Source of the DNA: Bacillota bacterium
Lineage (GTDB): Bacteria > Bacillota > Sulfobacillia > JAJYWN01 > JAJZPE01
Assembly (NCBI GenBank): GCA_021787335.1
Contig: JAJYMC010000065.1
Coordinates: 122,414-186,413 of the forward strand
Direction: 5' to 3'
Length of the DNA stretch: 64,000 bases
In this document: positions 43,450-52,750 of the stretch, in pieces
Position numbering within the stretch: position 1 is the stretch's first letter
How the letters are laid out: every line of letters begins with the position of its first letter
Notes under the pieces: model-generated
The model's database searches: none
What the model was told of the DNA's origin: nothing
Seen by the model: the letters and a program-made list of their open reading frames with translations, nothing else
Program-made: the position numbers and the translations under genes

Positions 43450-44469
43450 ATGGACGGACAAGGCACGGCGCCGCGGCCCGAGCGCGACCGGCGGCTCGAT
43501 GACGTGGCGTCCCTGATCGAACAGGGCAAGATCAGCGCGGCCAGGGGACTGCTCATGCTCGGGGGCCCCCCGGCCGAGGGCGTCCGCCCGGCCGCGGCGA
43601 CGCCGGCGGGGAGCCAGCGCGAGTTGGAAGCGGCTCTTCAGGAACTCGACGCGCTGATCGGTCTGGGCAAGGTCAAACGGCTCGTCCACGGGATCAAGGC
43701 CTTCATCGAGATCCAGCGGCTGCGCCGGCAGGAGCGCCTGGCCGCCGAACCCCTCGTCCTGCACATGGTGTTCAAGGGAAATCCGGGGACCGGCAAGACG
43801 ACGGTGGCCCGCATCCTCGGGAGGATCTTCAAGGAGATGGGCGTCCTCCAGAAGGGGCACCTCTGCGAGGTCGAACGGGCCGACCTGGTCGGGGAGTATA
43901 TCGGGCACACCGCCCAGAAGACCCGGGACCAGATCAAGCGGGCCCTCGGCGGCATCCTCTTCATCGACGAGGCCTACTCGCTGGCCCGCGGGGGCGAGAA
44001 GGACTTCGGCAAAGAGGCCATCGACACCCTGGTCAAGGCGATGGAGGACAACAAGGACGACCTCGTCGTCATTCTCGCGGGGTACCTGCGGGAGATGGAT
44101 TACTTCCTGCGGACCAACCCGGGGTTGAAGTCGCGCTTCCCGATCCATATCGAGTTTCCCGACTTCAACCTCGAGGAGCTGCTCAAGATCGCCGAGACGA
44201 TGCTGGAGAAGCGCGAGTACGTCGCCTCGCCGGAAGCCATCGAGTCCTTGGCGGCCCACCTGCGAGCCCGGGTCGAGCGCGGCGAGGAGAACGCCGGCAA
44301 CGCCCGCCTGGTGAGGAACCTCATCGAACGAGCGATCCGCCTCCACGCCGTCCGCCTGACCACGCGACAGCCCGTTCCCACCGACCCCTTCACGCGGAAA
44401 GAACTCATGCTCATCGTCAGGGACGACATCACGGCGGCCATCGCCGAGGACGAGGGGACAGGGGCATGA
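43450..44469 (+). CDS. spoVK: Stage V sporulation protein K-like AAA+ ATPase (CbbX/SpoVK family)
   Basis: 339 residues from ATG 43450. After a variable N-terminus, ELDALIGLGKVKRLVHGIKAFIEIQ begins the AAA domain, with Walker A FKGNPGTGKTTVARILG, VERADLVGEYIGHTAQKT, Walker B GGILFIDEAYSLARGGEKDFGKEAID and AGYLREMDYFLRTNPGLKSRF. SpoVK is needed for spore maturation in Bacillus; related CbbX remodels Rubisco. Synteny with hfq upstream and hflX-ynbB-glnA downstream equals the Bacillus order and supports spoVK. Overlaps the GTPase gene by four bases. Confidence 0.93.
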   Translation: MDGQGTAPRPERDRRLDDVASLIEQGKISAARGLLMLGGPPAEGVRPAAATPAGSQRELEAALQELDALIGLGKVKRLVHGIKAFIEIQRLRRQERLAAEPLVLHMVFKGNPGTGKTTVARILGRIFKEMGVLQKGHLCEVERADLVGEYIGHTAQKTRDQIKRALGGILFIDEAYSLARGGEKDFGKEAIDTLVKAMEDNKDDLVVILAGYLREMDYFLRTNPGLKSRFPIHIEFPDFNLEELLKIAETMLEKREYVASPEAIESLAAHLRARVERGEENAGNARLVRNLIERAIRLHAVRLTTRQPVPTDPFTRKELMLIVRDDITAAIAEDEGTGA

Positions 44470-45107
44470 CCGCGGTCAGAGGCTCCAAGGCCAAACGCTG
44501 TGTGGTCGTCGGCAAGACCAACGTCGGCAAGACGCTCTTCGCCATCAACTTCGCCGAGCACCTCGGGGCGAAGACGGTGCTGCTGCGCCGAGCCGGCTCG
44601 GGGAGGCCGGACGGCGCCGGCTACCGGATCAGCTACTCGCCGGAGGACGCGCGCGGGGAGATGGTCTCCGCCGAGCCTCACCGGACGCTGACCCCCCAGG
44701 TCCTCGTGGTCGAGATGCGGGCCGGCAAGGTGCGCCGTGAGGCTGATGTGGTGGACACGCCGGGGCTCGGAGACCACATCGACGAGCGCCTCGAGGTGCG
44801 CCAGGGGATGGCCGCCGCCCTGCGGGCGGTCTACGAGGCGGACCTCGTCCTTCACGTGGTCGACGCGAGCCGTGTGGGGGACCCCGCGGCCGAGGAGGCG
44901 CCTGGGGAGGTCGACCAGCAACTGGCCCGTTTCGCCCGTTTCAAGGCGGGCTATGCCATTCTCGCCAACAAGATGGACCTGCCTGGCGCGGATGCCGGGC
45001 TCAGGGCCATCCGCCAACTCTTTCCGGGGGAGTACGTCATCCCCATGTCGGCCCTGAGGTCGACCGGGTTCGATGAGGTGAGAGCCTTTGTCCGACGCCA
45101 TCTCTAG
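44466..45107 (+). CDS. Small P-loop GTPase of unknown role
   Basis: 213 residues from ATG 44466. G1 VVVGKTNVGKTLF, G3 DVVDTPGLGDHI, G4 ANKMD are present, plus PMSALRSTGFDEV (G5-like). The G2 region is unclear. It is coupled to spoVK by a four-base overlap and followed by the membrane protein gene overlapping it by 20 bases, so the three proteins may function together, perhaps in sporulation. No close named family comes to mind. Confidence 0.82.
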   Translation: MTAVRGSKAKRCVVVGKTNVGKTLFAINFAEHLGAKTVLLRRAGSGRPDGAGYRISYSPEDARGEMVSAEPHRTLTPQVLVVEMRAGKVRREADVVDTPGLGDHIDERLEVRQGMAAALRAVYEADLVLHVVDASRVGDPAAEEAPGEVDQQLARFARFKAGYAILANKMDLPGADAGLRAIRQLFPGEYVIPMSALRSTGFDEVRAFVRRHL

Positions 45108-45723
45108 CCTCCTGGGCCCTCTCTTCGACGGCGGCGCGGCGGGCCTCCTGGCTGCCGGCCGGCAGGTCGCCGCGATCACCCTTTCGGGCGTGGCCATCAA
45201 GCTACTCGACGACTACCTGGACCGCCAGGAGGCGGACGAACTGCGGTCACTCCCGGCCTATGCCCTTCTGGCCCTGAGCGTCGCCGTAGCCCTGGCCCCG
45301 GGCCCGGCCCTCTCGCTCTTCCTGGCGGCCTATGCCGTCGGGATGCTCAAGGACCTGGCCGTGCCCTTTCCGGCCGGCCTTGTGGGCTGGCAGGAGGTCG
45401 CCCTGGTGCTCCTGGGCGGCCTGTGCCTGACCGGTTGGCGCGAGATGCTCGGGTCGGTGGCCCTCATGGTGGCCGCCCAGAGTGCGGACGACCTGCTCGA
45501 CTGGGGGCTCGACCGCGCCCAGGGACGCCCCTCCTTGGTCGGCCGCCTCGGGCCGGGGGAGTGCGCTTTCCTTCTGTTGTTCAGCGCCACCCTGGGCTGG
45601 TCGCTCGCCCCCGGTAAGGCGGCTCTGGTGGCCTGCACGGCCGCCGGCATCTGGTGGGGCGAGCGAGCCCTGCTCGGCTCGCGGCACGGCGTGGCCGAAC
45701 ACGCCACCGTCGGGAAGAGGTGA
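45088..45723 (+). CDS. Polytopic membrane protein with UbiA-like Asp motifs
   Basis: 211 residues from TTG 45088 (AGGTGAGAG upstream, inside the GTPase gene). About seven short hydrophobic helices. Two acidic motifs stand out: LDDYLDRQEAD (Asp41, Asp42, Asp45, Asp50) after the first helix, and SADDLLDWGLDRAQGRPSLV (Asp134-Asp142, Arg143) after the fifth. These resemble the NDxxDxxxD and DxxxD-GDR..GR-TL motifs of UbiA prenyltransferases, yet the protein is much shorter than the ~290 residues usual there. The relation is inference. Cotranscribed with spoVK and the GTPase. Confidence 0.75.
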   Translation: MSDAISSLLGPLFDGGAAGLLAAGRQVAAITLSGVAIKLLDDYLDRQEADELRSLPAYALLALSVAVALAPGPALSLFLAAYAVGMLKDLAVPFPAGLVGWQEVALVLLGGLCLTGWREMLGSVALMVAAQSADDLLDWGLDRAQGRPSLVGRLGPGECAFLLLFSATLGWSLAPGKAALVACTAAGIWWGERALLGSRHGVAEHATVGKR

Positions 45724-45727
45724 GACG

Positions 45728-45976
45728 GTGACCACGGCAGAGTGGTTCTTCCTCGTCGCCCTCGCGGCGGCGGCCGCCGGTTATGCCCTGGGTCGCCGCG
45801 TCGGGCTGAGCGAAGGGCGAGCCGAGGGCTTGGCCTCGGCGCCGCTGGCCCTGCGAACACGGGCCCTCGAGGCCGGGCGGTGTCCCATCTGCGGCCGCGT
45901 CGCCCAGGACCCCGGGGACCTCGGCGCCGCGGGGCCGCCGGGCGAGACGCCGTCGCCGCCGGCAACATCGGAATGA
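45728..45976 (+). CDS. Small membrane protein with a CPxCG zinc knuckle
   Basis: 82 residues from GTG 45728 (GAGGTGAGAC upstream), four bases after the preceding stop. Residues 5-22 (EWFFLVALAAAAAGYALG) form a membrane helix; then a basic linker and a single CPICGRV knuckle near residue 54, followed by a Pro/Gly-rich end. One CxxC could bind metal only as a dimer. Function unknown. Probably the last gene of the spoVK-GTPase-membrane protein unit. Confidence 0.65.
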   Translation: MTTAEWFFLVALAAAAAGYALGRRVGLSEGRAEGLASAPLALRTRALEAGRCPICGRVAQDPGDLGAAGPPGETPSPPATSE

Positions 45977-46013
45977 GCACGGCCACCCCTCGTCCATACT
46001 AGCTTGGCGGGGG

Positions 46014-46802
46014 GTGGCCTTCACGTTTCCAAGTCGGAGGACGGTCAAGGACAGACAGCGACCGTTTCGTCGAGTCATGACCGCGGCCGGGAGGAGCGCC
46101 TCCCGGACGGCCAGGGCCGCGCGACCGGCCATCGTCTTCATCGGGGCACTGGTCGCGGTCGGCCTGGGGGCGACGGCCGTGGTCCAGCGCGACATCGCCG
46201 GGGTCTTCGCGGTGGTCGCCCTGGTCTTTCTGTGCGCCCTGGCCGGCGACGCTTTCGGGCTGCGACGTCGTTTGCCGGGCCTCGGCCCCGGCGGGCTGTG
46301 GGGCACCCTGGCCACCGTGGCCCTCTACACGTTGGCCATCGGTCTGGCCTACGGCGTCGTCGCCCAGAACGTGCCGAGGCCTGACCAGCTGGGCGCGAGC
46401 GGCGGGGCGGCCAAGGAGCCCAAAGCGGCCGGCTCGAGCGAGCCTCAATCATCGCGGCCTTCGCTGTCGGTGATCAGCCCCGAGGAGCCCGTCTTCCTGG
46501 CTACGGTCGTCAGGGTGCTCGCGCCGACGACCGTGGTCCTGGACGGCGATGAGGCCGTCGACCTGGCGGGCGTGCCGGAGTTGGGCTCCACGGATCCTGC
46601 CTATGAGCCCGCCCTGCGGGCCCTCGAGGACCTCGTTCTCGGCCGGGTCGTGACCGTGGAGACCAGGGGACCCGGGCCCGACGGGACCGGACTTCGCCGC
46701 CTGGTGGCGACCCTGACCGTGCCCACCGGCCGGGGCCGCCCGGTCGTCGTCAACGACGCTATTATCCGAATTGTCGAGTCCACCCGCCGCCAGGTCCCCT
46801 GA
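46014..46802 (+). CDS. Membrane protein with a nuclease-like (SNase-fold) C-terminal domain
   Basis: 262 residues from GTG 46014 (GGCGGGGG directly upstream). The N-terminal 35 residues are highly basic; two or three helices follow ([56 protein letters not shown]). After an Ala/Ser/Pro linker, the last ~95 residues ([27 protein letters not shown] ... [14 protein letters not shown] ... LVATLTV ... VNDAIIRI) have the strand and helix order of staphylococcal nuclease domains, but the Arg/Asp/Glu active-site set is not conserved. Probably a non-catalytic OB-fold domain. Sits before hflX. Confidence 0.65.
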   Translation: MAFTFPSRRTVKDRQRPFRRVMTAAGRSASRTARAARPAIVFIGALVAVGLGATAVVQRDIAGVFAVVALVFLCALAGDAFGLRRRLPGLGPGGLWGTLATVALYTLAIGLAYGVVAQNVPRPDQLGASGGAAKEPKAAGSSEPQSSRPSLSVISPEEPVFLATVVRVLAPTTVVLDGDEAVDLAGVPELGSTDPAYEPALRALEDLVLGRVVTVETRGPGPDGTGLRRLVATLTVPTGRGRPVVVNDAIIRIVESTRRQVP

Positions 46803-46825
46803 CCGGTGGGCCGAGCCGGTTGTGG

Positions 46826-46831
46826 TATAAT
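46826..46831 (+). promoter_or_regulatory. -10 element of hflX
   Basis: TATAAT (46826-46831) with no clear -35 at 16-18 bases. A transcription start near 46838 would leave a leader of 12 bases to the TTG at 46850. Confidence 0.45.
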
Positions 46832-46849
46832 GGGGACATACGTGAAGAC

Positions 46850-48109
46850 TTGACTGGTGGTGCTGGAATCATCGAAAGAGCCATCCTGGTGGCCCTGGAG
46901 CAACCGGGCCCGGAACCCTGGACGACTGAAGAGTCCCTGGACGAACTGGACCTCTTGGCCGGTTCGGCGGGGGCTCTCGTTGTGTCCCGCGCCGTCCAGC
47001 GCCGCGAAGCGCCCACCTCGAGCCACTACATCGGCCCGGGTAAGGCCGCTGAACTGCGGGGGGTGGCCGAGGAGAACCGGGCCGACCTGATCATCTTTGA
47101 CGATGAGCTGAGCCCGACCCAGCAGCGGAACCTGGAAGAGGCGATCGGGGTCCGGGTCATCGACCGGGCGCAGCTCATCCTGGACATCTTCACCCGGCGC
47201 GCGCGGACCAAGGAGGGTCAACTCCAGGTGGAGCTGGCCCAGTTGAAATACATGCTCCCCCGGCTGGCCGGACAGGGCACCTCCCTGACCAGGTTGGGCG
47301 GCGGCATCGGGACCCGTGGCCCAGGCGAGACCAAGCTCGAGGTCGACCGGCGTCGCGTCCGCCGCCGCCTGGCCGAGTTGGAGCGGGGCATCGAGGAACT
47401 CCGGCAGCGTCGCCGCCTGCATCGCGAGAGCCGCAACCAGATCCCATACCCGGTCGCCTCGCTGGTCGGTTACACCAACGCCGGCAAATCCACCTTGTTC
47501 AACACCCTGACCGCGGCCGGCGTCAGGGCGGAGGACCGCCTCTTCGCCACCCTCGACCCGACCACCCGGCGGATAACCCTGCCTGACTATGGGGAGGTGC
47601 TCCTCTCCGACACCGTCGGGTTCATCCACAAGCTCCCGCACCACCTGGTGGCGGCCTTTCGCGCCACCCTCGAAGAGGTGGCCGAAGCCGACCTCCTGGT
47701 GCAGGTGGTCGACGCCAGCCACCCGCAGGCCAGGGGGCAGATGACCGTCGTCGGCCGAGTCCTTTCGGAGATCGGGGCGGGGGAGAAGCCCATGGTCACC
47801 GCCCTCAACAAGGCCGACCGGTGCGACCCAGAGGTCGTCGAGCTGCTCGCCCACGAGGTCCGGCCGGCGGTGGTCATCTCGGCCCTGCGTCGGACGGGGT
47901 TGGACGACCTGCAGAAGGCCATGGCCGAGGCCTTCCGCGGTCGCCTCGAGCCGCTTCGCCTGGTCATCCCGTACGACCGCCAGGGAATCCTCTCCCTGAT
48001 CCACCAGAAAGGCCGAGTGACCAAGGTGGAGTACGGTCAGTCCGGGATCATCGTCGAGGCCGAGATCGAAGGGGTCTGGGCCAGACGCCTGCGGGGGGAG
48101 TTGGCATGA
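46850..48109 (+). CDS. hflX: GTPase HflX
   Basis: About 419 residues. N-terminal HflX domain ([47 protein letters not shown]), Gly-rich [23 protein letters not shown], then the G domain: [13 protein letters not shown] (G1), [15 protein letters not shown] (G3), ALNKAD (G4). HflX splits stalled or stressed ribosomes. The start is ambiguous: TTG 46850 has no good ribosome site, while an ATC at 46868 is 7 bases after GGTGG; an upstream TTG at 46820 overlaps the -10 element. Overlaps the next gene by four bases; Bacillus has the same order hflX-ynbB-glnRA. Confidence 0.95.
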   Translation: MTGGAGIIERAILVALEQPGPEPWTTEESLDELDLLAGSAGALVVSRAVQRREAPTSSHYIGPGKAAELRGVAEENRADLIIFDDELSPTQQRNLEEAIGVRVIDRAQLILDIFTRRARTKEGQLQVELAQLKYMLPRLAGQGTSLTRLGGGIGTRGPGETKLEVDRRRVRRRLAELERGIEELRQRRRLHRESRNQIPYPVASLVGYTNAGKSTLFNTLTAAGVRAEDRLFATLDPTTRRITLPDYGEVLLSDTVGFIHKLPHHLVAAFRATLEEVAEADLLVQVVDASHPQARGQMTVVGRVLSEIGAGEKPMVTALNKADRCDPEVVELLAHEVRPAVVISALRRTGLDDLQKAMAEAFRGRLEPLRLVIPYDRQGILSLIHQKGRVTKVEYGQSGIIVEAEIEGVWARRLRGELA

Positions 48110-49410
48110 GCGGGGGGCAGGTCTCCGCGCGAGACATCCTGACCGGCACCTACGGGGTCGACCCGGCCCTGGCCGCCCTGGCTTCCGAGGTCTGGGCGGC
48201 CCGCCCGGCGCGGCCCCGCTCCCTGGATGCGGCCGGCGCCGTGAACCTGGCTCGGGTCCTGGCGGCGGCCAGGCGCCTGGGCATCCACGAGAGCGACCTC
48301 CGGGATTCGACCGGCTACGGCTACGGCGACCGCGCCCGTGACCTGGTCGAGTCCCTCTACGCGGCGACCTTCCAGGCCGAGCGGGCCCTGGTCAGGCAGC
48401 AGGTGGTCTCGGGGACTCACGCGTTGGCCCTGGCCCTGTTCGGCTGCCTGCGCCCGGGCGATGAACTCCTCGCCGCCACCGGGACACCTTACGACACCCT
48501 TCTTCCGGTCGTCTCAGGCGCGCCGGGGTCGCTCAGTGAATTCGGGGTAAGCTACCGTGAGGTACCGCTGGCCGGTGGGCGCCCCGACCCCAAGGCCGTC
48601 GCGGCCGCCGTCGGGCCGGCCACGCGGGTCGTCCTCATCCAGCGGTCGCGGGGCTACGACTGGCGAGACTCGCTCTCCGTGGAGGCCGTCGGCCGGCTGA
48701 TCGCCGCGGTCAAGGCGGCCCGCCCGGAAGTCATCTGTCTCGTCGACAACTGCTACGGGGAACTGGTCGAGGACCGCGAGCCTACGGCGGTCGGGGCTGA
48801 CCTCATCGCCGGTTCGCTGATCAAGAACCCGGGCGCGGGCCTGCCGACGACCGGCGGTTACGTCGCCGGCCGGACCCGCCTGATCGAACTGGCGGCGTCG
48901 CGCCTGACCGCCCCCGGCATCGGCGCGAAGGTCGGGGCGAGCACCGGCTTCAGCCGCCTCGCCGCCCAGGGCCTCTTCATGGCCCCCGGGACGGTGGCCC
49001 GCAGTCTCGAAGGCATGCGCTTCGCCGCCGCCTTCTTCAGCCGGCTCGGGTTCGCGGTCTCGCCTGGACCGGACGACTTCAGGACCGACATCATCCAGGC
49101 CATCCGACTGGGCTCCGAGGAGGCCATGGCCGCCTTCTGCCGGGGCTTACAGAAGGCTTCACCGGTGGACGCCGACGTCATCCCTGAACCGGCGGCCACC
49201 CCAGGGTACGGCGACCGGCTGGTCATGGCCGGCGGCACCTTCGTCCAGGGCTCTTCGATGGAGCTGTCGGCCGACGGCCCGTTGCGCCCGCCTTTCGCCA
49301 TCTACCTGCAGGGGGGCCTGGACCCCGAGCACGTCGTCCTGGCCTGCGCGGTAGCGGCGCAGGAATTGGCGAACATTGGCCTCTTGGACCCAAATAGACT
49401 TCGGGAATAG
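48106..49410 (+). CDS. ynbB: Methionine gamma-lyase/aluminium-resistance family PLP enzyme (YnbB)
   Basis: 434 residues from ATG 48106, coupled to hflX (ATGA). Fold-type I PLP enzyme of the YnbB group: [66 protein letters not shown], and the PLP lysine in [21 protein letters not shown]. The true reaction of this group is not established; the aluminium-resistance and gamma-lyase names are inherited annotations. The following gene is glnA; glnR, which separates them in Bacillus, is absent. Confidence 0.92.
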   Translation: MSGGQVSARDILTGTYGVDPALAALASEVWAARPARPRSLDAAGAVNLARVLAAARRLGIHESDLRDSTGYGYGDRARDLVESLYAATFQAERALVRQQVVSGTHALALALFGCLRPGDELLAATGTPYDTLLPVVSGAPGSLSEFGVSYREVPLAGGRPDPKAVAAAVGPATRVVLIQRSRGYDWRDSLSVEAVGRLIAAVKAARPEVICLVDNCYGELVEDREPTAVGADLIAGSLIKNPGAGLPTTGGYVAGRTRLIELAASRLTAPGIGAKVGASTGFSRLAAQGLFMAPGTVARSLEGMRFAAAFFSRLGFAVSPGPDDFRTDIIQAIRLGSEEAMAAFCRGLQKASPVDADVIPEPAATPGYGDRLVMAGGTFVQGSSMELSADGPLRPPFAIYLQGGLDPEHVVLACAVAAQELANIGLLDPNRLRE

Positions 49411-49505
49411 AGAGGAATCGAGGCCCGGTAGGGCGAAGGAGAGGTCAATCCCGGGTGGCCGACCGCGGTCCCCGGCGCCACGGCTAAGCGAGGAGGAATC
49501 GTCAG

Positions 49506-50840
49506 TTGCCCGTCCTCACTGAAGAAGATATCCTGCGCAAGGCGAAGGACCTGGACGTCAAGTTCATCCGGCTCCAGTTCGTCGACATCCTCGGGATCGT
49601 CAAGAACGTCGCCATCCCCGTCGACCAGCTCCCAAAGGCGCTGGAAGGCGAGGTCATGTTCGACGGCTCCTCGGTCGAAGGGTTCGTCCGTATCGAGGAA
49701 TCCGACATGTACCTCCGGCCGGACCCAAACACCTTCGCCGTCTTCCCCTGGCGGTCCCCGGGTCAGGCGGTCACGGCCCGTCTCATCTGCGACGTGTTCA
49801 ATGCCGACGGTACGCCGTTCGATGGCTGCCCCAGGAACACCCTGAAGCGAGTCCTGGCCTCCGCCCAGGAGATGGGCTACGCCATGTACGCCGGTCCCGA
49901 GGCTGAGTTCTTCCTCTTCCACCGGGACCAGGAGGGCCGGCCGACCACCCGGACCCATGATCAGGGCAGTTATTTCGACCTCGGCCCGATCGACATGGCC
50001 GAAGAAGCCCGCGAGGACATGGTCAAGGCCCTCGAGGAGATGGGCTTCGAGATCGAACGGTCGCAGCACGAAGCGGCCCCGGCCCAGCAGGAGATCGACT
50101 TCCGTTACACCGACGCGCTGACGACGGCGGACAACGTGGCCACCTTCCGGATCGTGGTCCGGACCATCGCTCAGCACCACAACCTCCATGCGACCTTCAT
50201 GCCCAAGCCGTTGCACGGGGTGAACGGTTCGGGTATGCACACTCACATGTCATTGTTCAAGAACGACAAGAACGCCTTCTTCGACCAGAAAGCCCCGTAC
50301 CAACTGAGCAAGGTGGCCATGTGGTACCTCGGCGGGTTGATGACCCACGCCCGCGGCCTGACCGCCATCTGCAACCCCCTGGTGAACTCATACAAGCGGC
50401 TGGTCCCGGGTTACGAGGCCCCGGTCTACATCGCCTGGTCGGAACAGAACCGCAGCCCGTTGATTCGTGTCCCGGCCCGCCGCGGAGTCGGCACCCGGCT
50501 CGAGCTCCGCAGCCCAGACCCGTCCTGCAACCCGTACCTGGCCATGGCGGTGATGCTCCAGGCCGGCCTGGACGGCATCAAGAAGAAGATCGAGCCGCCC
50601 GAGCCGGTCAACCGCAACATCTACCACATGACCGCGGAAGAACGGGTCGAGGCCGGCATCGGCAGCCTGCCTGGCAGCCTCGAGGAGGCCCTCGAGGAGC
50701 TGAGCCGCGACGAGGTCATCCGGGCGGCCCTCGGCGACCACGTCTACACGCACTTCATGGAAGCCAAGCAGATCGAGTGGGACATCTACCGCACGCAGAT
50801 CCATCAGTGGGAGGTCGACCAGTACCTGGCCGTCTTCTGA
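49506..50840 (+). CDS. glnA: Glutamine synthetase type I (GSI-alpha)
   Basis: 444 residues from TTG 49506 (GGAGG 9 bases upstream). [47 protein letters not shown] (metal Glu), [27 protein letters not shown] and [34 protein letters not shown] (in parts) are all standard. The adenylylation loop Tyr typical of GSI-beta is not evident, as expected for alpha-type enzymes regulated by feedback. The 95-base leader contains no glnR-type operator that I can recognise. Confidence 0.97.
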   Translation: MPVLTEEDILRKAKDLDVKFIRLQFVDILGIVKNVAIPVDQLPKALEGEVMFDGSSVEGFVRIEESDMYLRPDPNTFAVFPWRSPGQAVTARLICDVFNADGTPFDGCPRNTLKRVLASAQEMGYAMYAGPEAEFFLFHRDQEGRPTTRTHDQGSYFDLGPIDMAEEAREDMVKALEEMGFEIERSQHEAAPAQQEIDFRYTDALTTADNVATFRIVVRTIAQHHNLHATFMPKPLHGVNGSGMHTHMSLFKNDKNAFFDQKAPYQLSKVAMWYLGGLMTHARGLTAICNPLVNSYKRLVPGYEAPVYIAWSEQNRSPLIRVPARRGVGTRLELRSPDPSCNPYLAMAVMLQAGLDGIKKKIEPPEPVNRNIYHMTAEERVEAGIGSLPGSLEEALEELSRDEVIRAALGDHVYTHFMEAKQIEWDIYRTQIHQWEVDQYLAVF

Positions 50841-50918
50841 GCCCTCAGGAGCGCTCGGGCAGGTGGGCCAAACCCCCGGGGCAGGCGGGCGAGAAGTGGG
50901 GGACCTGAGAACAGGGAA

Positions 50919-50951
50919 GGGGCGAGTCGCTTGAGCGACCCGCCCCTTTTT
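50919..50951 (+). terminator. Rho-independent terminator after glnA
   Basis: GGGGCG-A-GTCGCT (50919-50931) pairs with AGCGAC-C-CGCCCC (50934-50946), two-base loop and one internal mismatch, followed by TTTTTGCG. It also separates glnA from the convergent lexA. Confidence 0.88.
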
Positions 50952-51000
50952 GCGTTCAGTCAGGATGGCTTCAGTCTGGGAGAAGGCCCTGGCCTGGACC

Positions 51001-51627
51001 TCAGTGGAGCCGCCGGAACAGGCCGATGACCTTGCCCAGGATGGCGACCTCGTTGACGATGATCGGGGCCATCGTCGGGTTCTCCGGCTGGAGCCGGTAG
51101 TGACCGTTCTCCTTGAAGAAACGCTTGACCGTGGCCTCGTCGCCAATCATGGCCACGACGACATCGCCGTTCTGAGCCGATTCCTGCTTCTTGACGAGGA
51201 CGTAATCGCCGTCGAAGATGCCCGCCTCGATCATGCTTTCGCCGCGAACGGTGAGCATGAACACGTCTTCGGCTCGGACCAGGTCGAAGGGCAGGGGATA
51301 GCTCTCCTCGATGTTCTCCACGGCCAGAATGGGCTCGCCGGCCGTGACCCGGCCGACCACCGGCACCTGGATGAGCCGACGCGTCCGCATCTCTCGGTCA
51401 TCGACCACCTCGATGGCCCTGGGCTTGGTGGGGTCGCGCCGGATCAGTCCCTTCTCCTCGAGACGGTCAAGATGGCCGTGCACCGTCGAACTGGAGCTCA
51501 GCCCGATGGCCTCGCCGATCTCGCGGACCGAAGGGGGGTAACCCCGTTCCCGAACCACCCTTCGGATGAACTCCAGGATCTCTTGCTGACGCTTGGTCAG
51601 GATATCCGGCAATGCCGACACCTCCAT
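51001..51627 (-). CDS. lexA: SOS repressor LexA
   Basis: 208 residues from ATG 51627 (AGGAAGAGGG upstream). Winged HTH ([44 protein letters not shown], in parts) and S24 peptidase domain with the cleavage bond Ala96-Gly97 (VTAGEPI), Ser131 (GESMIEAGI) and Lys168 (ATVKRFF). It should repress SOS genes until RecA filaments stimulate self-cleavage. Its own promoter carries a LexA box, and it is divergent from a yneA-like gene, as in Bacillus. Confidence 0.98.
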   Translation of the reverse strand: MEVSALPDILTKRQQEILEFIRRVVRERGYPPSVREIGEAIGLSSSSTVHGHLDRLEEKGLIRRDPTKPRAIEVVDDREMRTRRLIQVPVVGRVTAGEPILAVENIEESYPLPFDLVRAEDVFMLTVRGESMIEAGIFDGDYVLVKKQESAQNGDVVVAMIGDEATVKRFFKENGHYRLQPENPTMAPIIVNEVAILGKVIGLFRRLH

Positions 51628-51674
51628 GCCCTCTTCCTACCGGCGGGACGGCTGTCGCGCCCTCACCTGGAAGC

Positions 51675-51714
51675 ATTATACCACTCCTCTCTTCAAAAGG
51701 CAAACAGTTGTTCG
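51675..51714 (-). promoter_or_regulatory. lexA promoter with SOS box
   Basis: Minus strand: TTGCCT (51703-51698), 17 bases, TATAAT (51680-51675). The SOS box CAAACAGTTGTTCG at 51701-51714 (one mismatch to CGAAC-N4-GTTCG) overlaps the -35, giving autoregulation. Confidence 0.8.
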
Positions 51715-51723
51715 TAAAACCTC

Positions 51724-51753
51724 TTGACGGGAGAACGGCTGTTCGCTTATACT
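51724..51753 (+). promoter_or_regulatory. yneA-like gene promoter with SOS box in the spacer
   Basis: TTGACG (51724-51729), 18 bases, TATACT (51748-51753). The box AGAACGGCTGTTCG (51732-51745; one mismatch, both half-sites GAAC/GTTC perfect) lies between the two hexamers. Confidence 0.85.
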
Positions 51754-51767
51754 GAGGGCAAGGATAC

Positions 51768-51781
51768 CGAACGGCTGTGCG
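51768..51781 (+). promoter_or_regulatory. Third SOS box in the leader of the yneA-like gene
   Basis: CGAACGGCTGTGCG, one mismatch (T to G) from CGAAC-N4-GTTCG, just downstream of the expected transcription start. It shares GAACGGCTGT with the box at 51732-51745; the two are 36 bases apart. Confidence 0.65.
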
Positions 51782-51806
51782 GGACCTTCACCGGAGGTGG
51801 ACGAGC

Positions 51807-52253
51807 ATGGGCAGTACATCAACTAGTGGGCTCAGGGTAACGAGGCGCACTTGGCGCCTGAGGAATCCCGCCCGGCTCGGGTTGCTTCTTGCGGGGCTGG
51901 TCCTGCTTGTCTTCGGCGTGTTCGGCGTGACTCCAGTGCCGGGGCATGAAGAAGCTCTGGCCGGCGGGGTGGCCGGAGGCGGAAGCGCGGCCCAGAGCAA
52001 GGTGGATCAGGTCGTCATCGAAGTCATCGCTCAGCCTGGGGACACGCTCTGGACGCTGGCTTCGAGATTCTATCCGAAAAGCGACCCGCGCTCAGGCGTG
52101 GCCAGGCTGCGCCGGATCAACGGTCTGACCTCCGGCTCGATCCAATCGGGCCAGACCCTCAAGGTGGAGTTGACGACCGAAGCCGCCCTTAACCTCGGCC
52201 TCGTCGCCTTGGAGCCATCCAATGCTCTGCGCGCGGCCGCTTCCGGCAAGTAG
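51807..52253 (+). CDS. YneA-like SOS-induced LysM protein (probable cell-division suppressor)
   Basis: 148 residues from ATG 51807 (GGAGGTGG upstream). Basic N-terminus, membrane helix at about 24-44 (LGLLLAGLVLLVFGVFGV), linker, and a C-terminal LysM domain (VIAQPGDTLWTLASRFYP ... VARLRRINGLTSGSIQSGQTLKV). Bacillus YneA has the same layout (helix plus LysM), is divergent from lexA and delays division under SOS. Position and promoter boxes agree, so I infer the same role. Sequence similarity outside the LysM domain is not evident. Confidence 0.85.
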   Translation: MGSTSTSGLRVTRRTWRLRNPARLGLLLAGLVLLVFGVFGVTPVPGHEEALAGGVAGGGSAAQSKVDQVVIEVIAQPGDTLWTLASRFYPKSDPRSGVARLRRINGLTSGSIQSGQTLKVELTTEAALNLGLVALEPSNALRAAASGK

Positions 52254-52362
52254 GCACAGCGACGCGCCGCCGGCAGTCGCCACAGACCATTGACAAGTGA
52301 ATGTTAGCTGGCGGGACGGGCAGAATATGGTCGCGAGGCCTTCTGAAAGGAGAGGGTTAGCC

Positions 52363-52581
52363 GTGACCGGTCGAAAGACCCCCGTTCCGCGGAGGCGAGC
52401 TTTCCCCGACATCACCGACGACTTTGCCCTGGACGAACTGATCTACGACGAGACCGATGTGGATACCCCGTATCCTGAGATGTCCACGCCTGACCAGGAG
52501 AACCACCCGGACGACTGGTTGCCCGCGTACCCGAGCAAGGATGAACCACCACCGAGCCCCCTCGACGTGCCCGAACCATAA
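52363..52581 (+). CDS. Small acidic protein of unknown function
   Basis: 72 residues from GTG 52363, with AAGGAGAGGG 8 bases upstream. After a basic start (TGRKTPVPRRRAFP) the protein is strongly acidic and Pro-rich (DITDDFALDELIYDETDVD; PSPLDVPEP), probably unstructured. I recognise no family. The good ribosome site and the following terminator support it. Confidence 0.6.
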   Translation: MTGRKTPVPRRRAFPDITDDFALDELIYDETDVDTPYPEMSTPDQENHPDDWLPAYPSKDEPPPSPLDVPEP

Positions 52582-52662
52582 AACAGAAAGACAGAGGAAC
52601 CGGCGGGGAAGCCCGGCGGGGGTGCCGCCGACACCCAACCGCTAGGCTAAAGATAGACCAAA

Positions 52663-52708
52663 AGGCAAGGCTGAGGCCGGTTCGGCGGTCAGGCCTTGCC
52701 CTATTTTT
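52663..52708 (+). terminator. Rho-independent terminator
   Basis: GGCAAGGC (from 52663) pairs with GGCCTTGCC (ending 52700), with TGA/TCA and CCG/CGG extending the stem across small internal loops; CTATTTTT follows. Confidence 0.7.
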
Positions 52709-52750
52709 GGCTGTCATGTTCCATGCCGGCCCCGATATCCTGATAACGCT

